A stretch of DNA of 64,000 nt from Paenisporosarcina sp050269735 (GTDB lineage: Bacteria > Bacillota > Bacilli > Bacillales_A > Planococcaceae). A program made the translations under genes and the position numbers. The notes below the pieces were generated by a model that did not search any database, was not told the DNA's origin, and saw only the letters and a list, made by a program, of their open reading frames with translations. Location of the stretch: NCBI RefSeq assembly GCF_050269735.1, contig NZ_JBNNIX010000003.1, positions 186,001-250,000 of the forward strand. The letters are read 5' to 3'. Shown here one piece after another: positions 43,142-51,211 of the stretch (position 1 is the first letter of the stretch; each line of letters begins with the position of its first letter).

Positions 43142-44290
43142 CTACATATTATTGATTACGAACATAATACCGCCTTGGATCAAACCAATAAGTCCACCAA
43201 GTAATGCACCAAGCACTGTAATCATTTTAAATTCTTTTCTGGAGATACCTAAAACTAAATCTTCAAGACGTTCCACAGGGAAAGAATCAACTTGCTCTTC
43301 TACCATCTCTTCTAATTTCAAACGTTGAATCGTTTCTTCAAGCTTAATTTCACCTTGAGCAAATATAAAATCAGTCATTTTGGGTGTCAGGTTATGGGCT
43401 GTCCAGTCAGCACCTTCCGGCCAGTACGATTGTAACGTAGCATCCAGACGTTTTTCAAGTGCCAACTCTTGTTTTACATACGATTTCACGACCGCTATGA
43501 CAGGCTGTAAATCAAATCCACCAATCAATTCATTTAATGGACGATCTTTTAATTTCTCCCATTCACCTCGTATTACATTGGCAAGAAGTTCAAATGTGCC
43601 AGGTGCGTGAAGGAATTTTTGTATTTCTGGTTGAACCCGATCTACGATAGTAGAAGACTCTCCCATAAACATTTGAATCATATTACCGAATGTACCTTTC
43701 GAAGAAAGAAAATCGTCAATTAATCTTTTAACCGTTTTACGTCCTTCTTCTGAAGCAAAGTAGGCTTCCCCTTTTGCAATCATATACGATACAATTTCGG
43801 GAATGCGTTCGTCAGCTTGTTGTTGCCATTGTTTTGGCGCAATTTCCTTCACTGTTTTTAATGCAAATCGAGATTCAAGAGATTCGATTTGTTCGTCAAT
43901 CACGGAATCGATCTTATCTTCGACAAGTGATGGAATGTTTTCAATCCCTGCTTTAGTTAGCCACTGCTGTAGAGTCAGGTTTGATTCAAACAAATGTTTC
44001 GTCAGTTGACCTTGAATCCACAATTCTGCTTTTCTTCTCATCTCATCTGAGAAGAATCGTCTTTTAAAGGTTTCTGGCGTCAATAAATGTTCTACGACTG
44101 TCCGGCCTAGTTGTTTGGCTAGTTCATCCCGGCGCTTTGGAATAAGCCCAGGCGTAAATGGCACGCGCCATTTGCCGATATATTTCGCTTCATGAGGGCG
44201 AAAAAGCATTTTAATTGCAAGATGATTCGTATATCCTCCGATTAATGCGCCAATAAATGCCATGAAAAGTAATGTCCATATAAAGTTCAA
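43142..44290 (-). CDS. yheB: DUF445 membrane protein YheB
   Basis: A TTG start (44290), six bases after AAAGGTGA, gives 382 residues. It has an N-terminal helix (FIWTLLFMAFIGALIGGYTN), the DUF445 motif HLAIKMLFRPHEA and PFTPGLIPKRRDELA, a long amphipathic middle with paired helices, and a C-terminal membrane hairpin (VLGALLGGLIGLIQGGI). The topology suggests a protein that spans from the membrane into the cytosol; its function is unknown. It is coupled to yheA. Confidence 0.9.
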   Translation of the reverse strand: MNFIWTLLFMAFIGALIGGYTNHLAIKMLFRPHEAKYIGKWRVPFTPGLIPKRRDELAKQLGRTVVEHLLTPETFKRRFFSDEMRRKAELWIQGQLTKHLFESNLTLQQWLTKAGIENIPSLVEDKIDSVIDEQIESLESRFALKTVKEIAPKQWQQQADERIPEIVSYMIAKGEAYFASEEGRKTVKRLIDDFLSSKGTFGNMIQMFMGESSTIVDRVQPEIQKFLHAPGTFELLANVIRGEWEKLKDRPLNELIGGFDLQPVIAVVKSYVKQELALEKRLDATLQSYWPEGADWTAHNLTPKMTDFIFAQGEIKLEETIQRLKLEEMVEEQVDSFPVERLEDLVLGISRKEFKMITVLGALLGGLIGLIQGGIMFVINNM

Positions 44291-44371
44291 GTTGTTCACC
44301 TTTTTCTGTCAATCTGCCTTTTATTATAACAGACAAAGGCAGATTGATAAAAATGTGAACCACTCACTCAT

Positions 44372-44761
44372 TTACAATGCATTGTAAATCGTTGAAAATC
44401 TAATCGCGTGTTCCATTTCGTCATGCATGGCAATGAAAAAGGGATTGTAGGCTTCGGGTATGGGAACGGTAAGCAGCATTTCTTTATAAAAATCGGTCCC
44501 AGCCAACTCGTTTTCAAGCGACTCTTTTGCAGCTTGCTTCAGATTAGTTGCTGGTTTTGGTTTAGGGGGATTTTGTACAAATTCACCGGTCAGCATATAA
44601 TGGAGTTGTTGGAACATTTCATAATGACTTTTTTCGTCTTCCATTGCATGCTTAATAAATGATTGCCAATAGGGATCATTCGTCAGCTTCAACATGGATT
44701 TATAAAAATAAAAATCACGATACTCGTCTTCTATGGCTTGTTTTAATTGTTCATTAAACAA
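44372..44761 (-). CDS. Ferritin-like (rubrerythrin-type) protein
   Basis: A TTG start, seven bases after AAAGGAG, gives 129 residues. Four-helix di-iron motifs are present: E-x2-Y in IEDEYRDFYFYKSML, EDEKSHYEMF (ExxH), a second NELAGTDFYKEML, and HDEMEHAIRF. It lacks the C-terminal rubredoxin domain, so it may store or sense iron or act against oxidants. It is divergent from yheE. Confidence 0.85.
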   Translation of the reverse strand: MFNEQLKQAIEDEYRDFYFYKSMLKLTNDPYWQSFIKHAMEDEKSHYEMFQQLHYMLTGEFVQNPPKPKPATNLKQAAKESLENELAGTDFYKEMLLTVPIPEAYNPFFIAMHDEMEHAIRFSTIYNAL

Positions 44762-44830
44762 TAGGCCACTCCTTTACGCCTTTTTTCTAGCGTATGCGGG
44801 TGTGTCTCTACCTATGAAAGGAGCACAATC

Positions 44831-45037
44831 ATGCTACAACATTTTAGCTTCAAACCAATGTTTGAAAATAAACAATTACCTGGCTGGACATTTTCTTTCT
44901 TCTACAAGCAAGCCCGTTACTCTGGAGAATACTTACCAGATGGATCAATTGAATGGACAAATGGTTCTCATCCCCCTGAAGAAGAAACCGTCAAAAAAAT
45001 GATTCATGAACTGATGCTATTTCATGTGTACGACTAA
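44831..45037 (+). CDS. yheE: YheE family protein (DUF5342)
   Basis: The ATG follows GAAAGGAG by eight bases and gives 68 residues beginning MLQHFSFKPMFENKQLPGW. The aromatic-rich body (FSFFYKQARYSGEY) and the C-terminal helix EETVKKMIHELMLFHVYD match YheE, a small protein found beside yheB in Bacillales. Its function is unknown. Confidence 0.85.
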   Translation: MLQHFSFKPMFENKQLPGWTFSFFYKQARYSGEYLPDGSIEWTNGSHPPEEETVKKMIHELMLFHVYD

Positions 45038-45068
45038 GTTAATTACATAAATTATTTCATACATAAAA

Positions 45069-45108
45069 ATAGCTGGAAACGCCTTTGTATCGCGTTTCCA
45101 GCTATTTA
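45069..45108. terminator. Bidirectional terminator, yheE / cstR
   Basis: AGCTGGAAACGC-N9-GCGTTTCCAGCT between convergent genes; weak T tracts on both sides. Confidence 0.78.
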
Positions 45109-45112
45109 TCAT

Positions 45113-45373
45113 TTATCTGCTCTTCACCAACATGCTAACAGCTTCCTGTATGGCAGTTTCAGTGGATGTACCTTTTTCGTTCGCTTCAATAATACAGTGT
45201 TCCAAATTTTTTGCGACAATTAATCCAAGCGTCCGATCCGATGCAGAACGTACAGCGGAAAGCTGGGTTACCACTTCACGGCAGTCTTTTCCTTCTTCCA
45301 TCATTCTGATGACGCCTCGCACTTGTCCTTCAAGTCGTTTTAATCGATTTATCATGGTTTTGTCATAATGCAA
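45113..45373 (-). CDS. cstR: CstR-type persulfide-sensing repressor
   Basis: I set a TTG start (45373), ten bases after GAGGAG, giving 86 residues beginning MHYDKTMINRLKRLEGQ, collinear with the 86-residue Staphylococcus aureus CstR. The two sensing cysteines fall at C31 (GKDCREV) and C60 (NLEHCI). The histidine that copper-binding CsoR proteins carry four residues before the second Cys is Asn here, so copper sensing is unlikely. Known CstR proteins derepress sulfide-oxidation genes when C31 and C60 are bridged by persulfide. No such genes are in this window; the preceding MFS gene is the only obvious neighbour. Confidence 0.82.
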   Translation of the reverse strand: MHYDKTMINRLKRLEGQVRGVIRMMEEGKDCREVVTQLSAVRSASDRTLGLIVAKNLEHCIIEANEKGTSTETAIQEAVSMLVKSR

Positions 45374-45440
45374 GTCCGTCTCACTCCTCACTGGTGTATC
45401 TTCTTTCATCTACGATAGCCGATTTAGCAAGAAAAATCCA

Positions 45441-46694
45441 TTACAATATCTGCTTCCTTCTTCCAAAAGCTATATAAAAATAACTGGAAGAAAGAATATA
45501 TAAAAATCCGGTAATAGAAAAGGCATAAGCATAGCCCCAATATGAACCATATGTGGTCACTAACCAGGCAGATACTGGCCCCATGACAGCCCAACCAATA
45601 TTAAATACCATTTGGTTAACTGAATTTGCCAGCCCTTTATATTTATCATGGACGACTTCCATCGCAATAGCGCTTTGAATAGGATTACCTGCATTCATCA
45701 AAGCCTGCCTCATCAAGAACCCAGCTGATGCCAGCCATACTGACGTTGTAAAAGCTGTTAAGAATAAAAACGGCAAAGAACCTAATTGAAATAGTACCAG
45801 TGCATTTACTTTACCAACTTTTTTGACCAACATCGGTCCGATTAACATCGCAACGGCTGTCATTGCCGAACCGAGGGAAAGTACCAAACCGATAAATGCA
45901 GAAGAAGCATCAAAACGATTGGCAAAATACAAATTTAAATAAGGAATAACAAGACCCGAGCCGATACCTATCAATAATTGCGCAATGGCAAACAATACAA
46001 TAATCCGTACATTTATTTTAAAGCCACTGTCCTGTTCCGGAAGATTTATCGCTGCCTCTACTTTTGCATCTTCAGAAACCGTTTCTGGTTTTAACTTCAA
46101 CAAAGGTACAATCCCAATTGTAAATATAATTGCTCCAGCCAAAAGAGCCCATCGTATTGCGTCGACTGCATTCATTCCAAAGCCAAATTCGAGCACATCT
46201 GCCAACACGCCCCCACCAAAACTCCCGATTACACTTGCAACTGTTACTACCGAAAAGTGAATACTGAATAAGTGCATACGCTCAGAGGCTTTCGAGTTTT
46301 CAGCTAAAAACGGAACGCCAGACACCTGCACAATGGCCATAAATAGTCCGGTAAAGAATGCTGCGATGACAATTGGTTCTTCACTTACAACAACACTTCG
46401 GTAAAATAATGTAATTGCAGTCAGCAATGTACCTACCGCAATGCTCCATTTCCTCCCAACACGATCACTTAAAAAGCCCGCAGGAATCAGTACAATAGCG
46501 GTAGCTAAAGACATATATGAGATAACTTTTCCGTTTACTACTTCGGACAATCCGAGTTCCTTTATATATAAATTGTACATGACCATAAAAACACCCATGC
46601 CTATTTGAATCAACACATTCGCAAGCATGAATATCCTTATGTTTCGATTAAAGCCCGTAATTTTCATTTTCCATTCAGTTACCCAGTTGATCAT
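45441..46694 (-). CDS. MFS transporter
   Basis: This 417-residue protein has twelve predicted helices in two halves of six, the loop 2-3 motif GFLSDRVGRKWS (major facilitator motif A), and a long central loop (residues 195-225) rich in Glu. The substrate is unknown; drug or sugar export by proton antiport is likely. It precedes cstR by 67 bases in the same direction, so the two may be cotranscribed. Confidence 0.88.
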   Translation of the reverse strand: MINWVTEWKMKITGFNRNIRIFMLANVLIQIGMGVFMVMYNLYIKELGLSEVVNGKVISYMSLATAIVLIPAGFLSDRVGRKWSIAVGTLLTAITLFYRSVVVSEEPIVIAAFFTGLFMAIVQVSGVPFLAENSKASERMHLFSIHFSVVTVASVIGSFGGGVLADVLEFGFGMNAVDAIRWALLAGAIIFTIGIVPLLKLKPETVSEDAKVEAAINLPEQDSGFKINVRIIVLFAIAQLLIGIGSGLVIPYLNLYFANRFDASSAFIGLVLSLGSAMTAVAMLIGPMLVKKVGKVNALVLFQLGSLPFLFLTAFTTSVWLASAGFLMRQALMNAGNPIQSAIAMEVVHDKYKGLANSVNQMVFNIGWAVMGPVSAWLVTTYGSYWGYAYAFSITGFLYILSSSYFYIAFGRRKQIL

Positions 46695-46768
46695 GATTCT
46701 TATATCCCCTTACCCCTTTGTTTCGCCTCTCTAAATATAAGACTTTCGTGATAAAGTTGCAATGCCCA

Positions 46769-46903
46769 GAAAAGCGTAATGCGCCACTCTAGCCTGACAC
46801 CGGCGCTGGAAGGTTCGATACGAAAGCCTCTTTCGTAGGAGAGACTGAAGCTTAGGGAGCTAGACACCAAGAAAAGCGTAATGCGCCACTCTTGCCTGAC
46901 ACC
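46769..46903 (-). repeat. Dispersed repeat family 1, copy 2 with a partial tandem duplicate
   Basis: The reverse complement of 46769-46866 matches copy 1 at 17155-17269 (TGTCTAGCTCC, CTAAGCTTCAG, ACCTTCCAGCGCCGG, TTACGCTTTTC). A 33-bp end segment starting GAAAAGCGTAATGCGCC occurs twice, at 46769 and 46871, with one substitution. The internal hairpin here is TACGAAAG-AGG-CTTTCGTA, a compensatory variant of copy 1. It separates the MFS gene from yheH. Confidence 0.78.
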
Positions 46904-46978
46904 ACGAAATACGCAACTGGTAAAGAAAGCCCCACTTCGAAGCTTGTTTCGAAACCTCTTTTCGAATGAATAAGCTCA

Positions 46979-47023
46979 AAAAAAGGGAGTGCCCCTTAAC
47001 CCACTTGCGGGTTAAGAGCCACT
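46979..47023 (-). terminator. Terminator overlapping the yheH stop codon
   Basis: On the minus strand GGAGTG-GCT-CTTAACCC and GGGTTAAG-GGG-CACTCC form a long stem followed by CTTTTTTT. The yheH TAA is in the 3' arm, so the last seven codons are part of the terminator. Confidence 0.85.
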
Positions 47024-48753
47024 CCAGATTGTAAGCGATACATTTGTTCATAGCGTCCACCTAGGGTTACTAATTCATCATGTGTCCCTTGTTCAACAAT
47101 TGCTCCTCGATCCAATACTAAAATGCGATCTGCATTTTTAATAGTAGAAAGTCGATGCGCAATAATGAAAGTCGTACGTCCTTTTTTCAGTACTTCCATG
47201 GCATGCTGAATGATTTCTTCCGTTTCTGTATCAATGTTGGAAGTTGCCTCATCCAAAATTAATATAGCCGGATCAAATGCCAATGCACGAGCGAAGGAAA
47301 TTAATTGACGCTGTCCTGAAGAAAGCGTGCTTCCTTTTTCAATGACTGGTTCATCAATTCCGTTAGGCAAATGCTTCAGTACCCGCTCTCCACCAACCGC
47401 ATCGAGAGAAGCGATCACTTTTTCACGGGAAATTCTTGCATCACCCAGACTGACGTTGGATTCAATGGTGCCTGTAAATAAATATGGATCTTGCAAAACG
47501 ATTCCCATATGGTCACGCACAGTTTGTCGTGATAAGTCCTGAATATTCGTTCCGTCGATTGTGATGGCGCCTTTGGATACATCGTAAAAACGGAATAATA
47601 AGTTCATAATAGAACTTTTCCCGGATCCGGTATGACCAACTAATGCTACCGTCTCCCCTTGTTTAGCTTCAAATGAAATATTTTTCAGTACATACTCTTC
47701 ATCCTTATAAGCAAACCACACGTCATCGAAACGGACATTGCCTCGATAACGGGCAATTTTTTCGTCGCTAACTTCTTCTCCAGAGCGATCTAGTAATCGG
47801 AAAACACGTTCAGCTGCTACAAGTGCTTGTTCTAATTTAGCTAACTGATTCACAACACCCGTCACTGGGTTAAACAGTCGCGTAATGTAATCAACAAAAG
47901 CATATAACACACCTACTGAAATTGCGGAGGTTGCATTCAAAGACGCCCCGCCGAAATACCAAATGAATAATACAAATGTAATGGAGCGTATTGCACCAAC
48001 CAAGTTATGGGAAGTTCCCGCATCCAAGTACAGCAGTTTATTTTGATATTTGTAATGTTCACGATTCATCACTTCGAACTCTTCCTGCATTTGTTCTTCA
48101 CGACGAAATGCTTGAATAATCGTCATACCTTGAATGGATTCATTAATCATCGCGTTCATGTCACTTACTTTTGCACGGACGATGTGGTTATATTTCGATG
48201 CATATTTTCGGTACATGACCATCCATACAAACAAAATAGGTAAAACAAATAATGCGATGGAAGCCATTTTCCAATCTAGGAAGAACAGCGCCACATAAAT
48301 TCCAGTAATGTACATCGCACTTGACGCAAATTGAGAAAGCACCGTTACATACAATTCCCGTATTGCTTCCGTATCATTTGTGATACGAGCAACTACTTTA
48401 CCAGCCGGCAAGTTATCAAAGTAACGAATCGGCAATGTTTGAATGTGTTGGTACACATCATTTCGCATTTTTTGAATGACACGATTTGCGGCTTTTTGAA
48501 GCAATAAATATTCTCCATAACGGAAAATTGCAGCCACGACTGTTAGTGCAAAAAATACACTAAGCAGCATCAGGATCGGTTCAAAATCAATGGAGCCTGC
48601 GGTTGTATCGGCAATATGTTCGTCAATAATTTTTTTGGCAATCAATGGACCTGCCAAATCGGCTGCAACGGCAACCGTCAGCATGGCGATTCCCATGATT
48701 AATAGTTTTTTATAATGAAGGGCGTAAAGCCATAATCTTTTTCCTGTACTCAT
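46996..48753 (-). CDS. yheH: Heterodimeric ABC exporter subunit YheH (BmrD-like)
   Basis: This 585-residue half-transporter has six membrane helices (to about residue 310) and one ATPase domain with Walker A LVGHTGSGKSS, a deviant signature TLSSGQRQ and an intact Walker B ILILDEATSNID with the catalytic Glu. It pairs with YheI to form a BmrCD-type multidrug exporter. It is shorter than B. subtilis YheH (673 residues). The ATG overlaps the yheI stop by four bases. Confidence 0.9.
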   Translation of the reverse strand: MSTGKRLWLYALHYKKLLIMGIAMLTVAVAADLAGPLIAKKIIDEHIADTTAGSIDFEPILMLLSVFFALTVVAAIFRYGEYLLLQKAANRVIQKMRNDVYQHIQTLPIRYFDNLPAGKVVARITNDTEAIRELYVTVLSQFASSAMYITGIYVALFFLDWKMASIALFVLPILFVWMVMYRKYASKYNHIVRAKVSDMNAMINESIQGMTIIQAFRREEQMQEEFEVMNREHYKYQNKLLYLDAGTSHNLVGAIRSITFVLFIWYFGGASLNATSAISVGVLYAFVDYITRLFNPVTGVVNQLAKLEQALVAAERVFRLLDRSGEEVSDEKIARYRGNVRFDDVWFAYKDEEYVLKNISFEAKQGETVALVGHTGSGKSSIMNLLFRFYDVSKGAITIDGTNIQDLSRQTVRDHMGIVLQDPYLFTGTIESNVSLGDARISREKVIASLDAVGGERVLKHLPNGIDEPVIEKGSTLSSGQRQLISFARALAFDPAILILDEATSNIDTETEEIIQHAMEVLKKGRTTFIIAHRLSTIKNADRILVLDRGAIVEQGTHDELVTLGGRYEQMYRLQSGVALNPQVG

Positions 48754-50492
48754 GATGACACCTCCTCAATTTGCTGACGGTCGAACTGTTCTTTGTACCA
48801 GCCCTCATTCTTCAGCAAATCTTCATGTGTACCTTCTTCAATTATTACGCCATCGTCCAATACTACAATCCAGTCTGCATGTTGAATGGCTGATAAACGA
48901 TGTGTTGTAATAATCGTTGTTTTTCCATGTCGTTCCTGTTGAATATTTTCAATAATCCGCGCTTCTGTTTTCGCATCTACAGCAGATAATGAATCATCCA
49001 ATAATAAGATTTCAGGATTTTTAATGAGTGCACGGGCAATCGAGATTCGTTGTTTCTGACCGCCAGATAAAGCTACTCCTTTTTCACCAACGAGCGTTTC
49101 CAATCCTTGCGGCAATAACTGCAAATCTTTTTGGAAATGAGATAAACGAATGGCAGTCTCAATGTCTTCTTCCGTACCTTCCGGATGACCGAACAGAATA
49201 TTTTCTCTGACAGTCCGTGAGAATAACACATGATCTTGCGGAACATAGCCAATCCAATTGCGAACCTGGTCTTTTGTTTGTTCTTCAATTGGGATGCCGG
49301 CTAATGAAATCGTTCCTTCTCCAGCTGGATATTCACGCAGTAACTGCTTGATCAATGTCGTCTTTCCACTTCCTGTTTTCCCGACAATTCCAAGCGTCTG
49401 CCCTTGCTCCAATTGCAAGTTGATATCGCTTAAATTCACCGACGAAGATTGTGGATATTGGAATTTAACTTTGTTGAATCCGATGTGTCCCGGTTGAGAT
49501 ACTGTCACTGGATGAGAAGCATCTTTGACATCTTCTTCATAATCGAGCGTTTCTTGAACACGATCAAGAGAAGCGTTCCCTCGTTGCATGACATTAATCA
49601 ATTCCCCGATTGCAAACATTGGCCAAATAATCATTCCCAGGTACACGTTGAATGATACCAAGTCCCCCAGTGTAATTTGCTGTTGTGAAACGAGGTACGC
49701 ACCGTAACCTAACCCGATCATGTAACTGACTCCGGTCAATACTTTAGTGATGGGATTGAACAATGCATCAATTTTTTCAACTTCCATGTTTTTCGAATAG
49801 ACATCTTCCGTCATATCAGCGAATTGTTTTTCTGATGCACGTTCTTGCACGTAGGCTCGAATCACTCGAACCCCCGCTACTGCTTCTAGTACGCCATCAT
49901 TCATATCGCCAAACGCATCTTGCGCCTTCATATATTTCTCGTGGATGCGCTTGCCGAGAATTTGCATGATGATTGCCAAGATAGGCAGTGGAAGAAGTGC
50001 TACTAATGTCAATTTCCAACTAACGAGAATTCCCATCGTCACTAAAATCGTAAGCATATAAAGGGATGAGTCAATCAATGTTAAGATACCGAATCCTGCT
50101 GTTGTGGAAACTGCCTTTAAATCATTTGTCGCTCTCGCCATCAAATCCCCTGTACGGTTCTTCTCATAAAACGAAGGTGTCATACGTAAAAATTGTTTCA
50201 TCAAGCGGCTACGCAATTGTTTTTCAATCACATAAGCTCCGCCAAATAGTTGGTATTGCCACACAAAGTTACTTAAGTAATTGAGAACCGTTACACCTAG
50301 TAAAGCGAGTAAGAAAGTCAACAATAACTGTGATGTTAATGTTTGTTGATAAATGGCATCAATGGATTCCCCTAATAACCAAGGGGGCACAACTTCAATT
50401 ACATTCGTTACCATCAACAATGAAATCGCGATTGTGTATCGTTTCCAGTTTTCTGCAAAAAACCATTTAAGTTTAAATAATACTGAGAACAT
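48750..50492 (-). CDS. yheI: Heterodimeric ABC exporter subunit YheI (BmrC-like)
   Basis: This 580-residue half-transporter has Walker A IVGKTGSGKTT, a canonical signature ALSGGQKQR and a Walker B reading ILLLDDSLSAVD, where Asp replaces the catalytic Glu. It therefore supplies the non-catalytic Walker B side, while YheH has the intact one, giving one normal and one degenerate ATP site. An AGAAGG site precedes the ATG. The 370-base upstream region encodes a leader peptide, an attenuator and a second mini-ORF. Confidence 0.92.
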   Translation of the reverse strand: MFSVLFKLKWFFAENWKRYTIAISLLMVTNVIEVVPPWLLGESIDAIYQQTLTSQLLLTFLLALLGVTVLNYLSNFVWQYQLFGGAYVIEKQLRSRLMKQFLRMTPSFYEKNRTGDLMARATNDLKAVSTTAGFGILTLIDSSLYMLTILVTMGILVSWKLTLVALLPLPILAIIMQILGKRIHEKYMKAQDAFGDMNDGVLEAVAGVRVIRAYVQERASEKQFADMTEDVYSKNMEVEKIDALFNPITKVLTGVSYMIGLGYGAYLVSQQQITLGDLVSFNVYLGMIIWPMFAIGELINVMQRGNASLDRVQETLDYEEDVKDASHPVTVSQPGHIGFNKVKFQYPQSSSVNLSDINLQLEQGQTLGIVGKTGSGKTTLIKQLLREYPAGEGTISLAGIPIEEQTKDQVRNWIGYVPQDHVLFSRTVRENILFGHPEGTEEDIETAIRLSHFQKDLQLLPQGLETLVGEKGVALSGGQKQRISIARALIKNPEILLLDDSLSAVDAKTEARIIENIQQERHGKTTIITTHRLSAIQHADWIVVLDDGVIIEEGTHEDLLKNEGWYKEQFDRQQIEEVSS

Positions 50493-50528
50493 TTAATTTC
50501 CTTCTTTCTTTTTCAGGATGGGCTTACA

Positions 50529-50585
50529 CTAGCCACCTTCTAGAGATTCCTTGATTAAAATTTGTTTCTGTAGCTGAATGTTCAT
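50529..50585 (-). CDS. 18-residue mini-ORF just upstream of yheI
   Basis: ATG at 50585 follows AAAAGGAGTGCTGAAG; the ORF begins MNIQLQKQILIKES and ends with TAG 36 bases before yheI. The good ribosome binding site suggests it is translated, perhaps to couple or buffer translation of yheI. It lies downstream of the attenuator, so it is read only on full-length transcripts. Not described to my knowledge. Confidence 0.5.
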   Translation of the reverse strand: MNIQLQKQILIKESLEGG

Positions 50586-50709
50586 CTTCAGCACTCCTTT
50601 TCATAGTTTTTTTTGCTTTCAACCTCAGACAGGACTTTCATGGTCTTCGGCATTTCTCTATTTGAAACAGCAACGCTGTAACAACCAAAATTTGGTAGTA
50701 AATAAACAC

Positions 50710-50746
50710 AAAAAAGCACACGCCCTGTTTCCAGATGCGTGTGCGC
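50710..50746 (-). terminator. Attenuator terminator in the yheI leader
   Basis: On the minus strand GCACACGC-N12-GGCGTGTGC is followed by TTTTTTG. The 5' arm can instead fold in a competing hairpin ATGCG-CACA-CGCAT. Just upstream a perfect palindrome CAGGTGT-GG-ACACCTG offers a third stem. Three alternative stems are also described for B. subtilis bmrB. Confidence 0.8.
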
Positions 50747-50794
50747 ATGAAAATAGGTTCAGGTGTCCACACCTGTTCCATGATTAATTAAAAA

Positions 50795-50863
50795 TCAAAG
50801 AGAAATGACTGGCAGGTACGGACGAACTATGTAGTTTGTAGCAATTTCAAATCTGATGATCAT
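50795..50863 (-). CDS. BmrB-like leader peptide of the yheI-yheH operon
   Basis: A 22-residue peptide starts with ATG seven bases after AGGAGG; it begins MIIRFEIATNYIVRP and ends VISL. It lies between a good promoter (50903-50932) and the attenuator. In B. subtilis the bmrCD exporter is induced by ribosome-targeting antibiotics through translation of the leader bmrB; the layout here is equivalent, although sequence similarity to BmrB cannot be judged by eye. Confidence 0.75.
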   Translation of the reverse strand: MIIRFEIATNYIVRPYLPVISL

Positions 50864-50902
50864 GACACGTACCTCCTTTTCTCATAGGTTATTTACTTAT
50901 TA

Positions 50903-50932
50903 AGATTATCATGACATTTTTTTGATTGTCAA
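50903..50932 (-). promoter_or_regulatory. Promoter of the leader-yheI-yheH operon
   Basis: On the minus strand TTGACA (50927-50932) and TAATCT (50903-50908) are 18 bases apart, about 25 bases upstream of the leader ribosome binding site. Confidence 0.72.
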
Positions 50933-51041
50933 TACATTTAGAAAAAAATTATTATTCTGTTAATAACTTGAGTTTAGGCATATTTAGGTAGGGTATTTAA
51001 ATGATAACAAACCATACACAAATAGAATGGAGCGATTAATC

Positions 51042-51194
51042 ATGGAAGAAAGAAAGAATATCGAAGTTCGACGTGAGGAAAAAACGGATAATGGACTAGT
51101 TGGTGCCACATTTATTAAATATGCTGCCTATTTAATTATCTTTTTCGCAGTAGTATGGCTTCTCATAAATTACGTATTCCCTATGTTCAGCTAA
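51042..51194 (+). CDS. Small single-pass membrane protein upstream of the stress protein
   Basis: A 50-residue protein starts with ATG after GGAG; it begins with a charged stretch (MEERKNIEVRREEKTDNG) followed by one membrane helix (about 26-46, YAAYLIIFFAVVWLLINYVF). I do not recognise the family. It lies 17 bases before the universal stress protein and is probably cotranscribed with it. Confidence 0.7.
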   Translation: MEERKNIEVRREEKTDNGLVGATFIKYAAYLIIFFAVVWLLINYVFPMFS

Positions 51195-51211
51195 GAAAGG
51201 AGTTCACATCT

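Noticed and set aside
44733..45002. 89-codon plus-strand ORF overlapping yheE.
   Set aside because: It is out of frame with yheE, which has a strong ribosome binding site and family similarity.
45113..45373. Copper-sensing CsoR.
   Set aside because: The ligand histidine four residues before the second cysteine is Asn; the C31/C60 spacing and length fit CstR.
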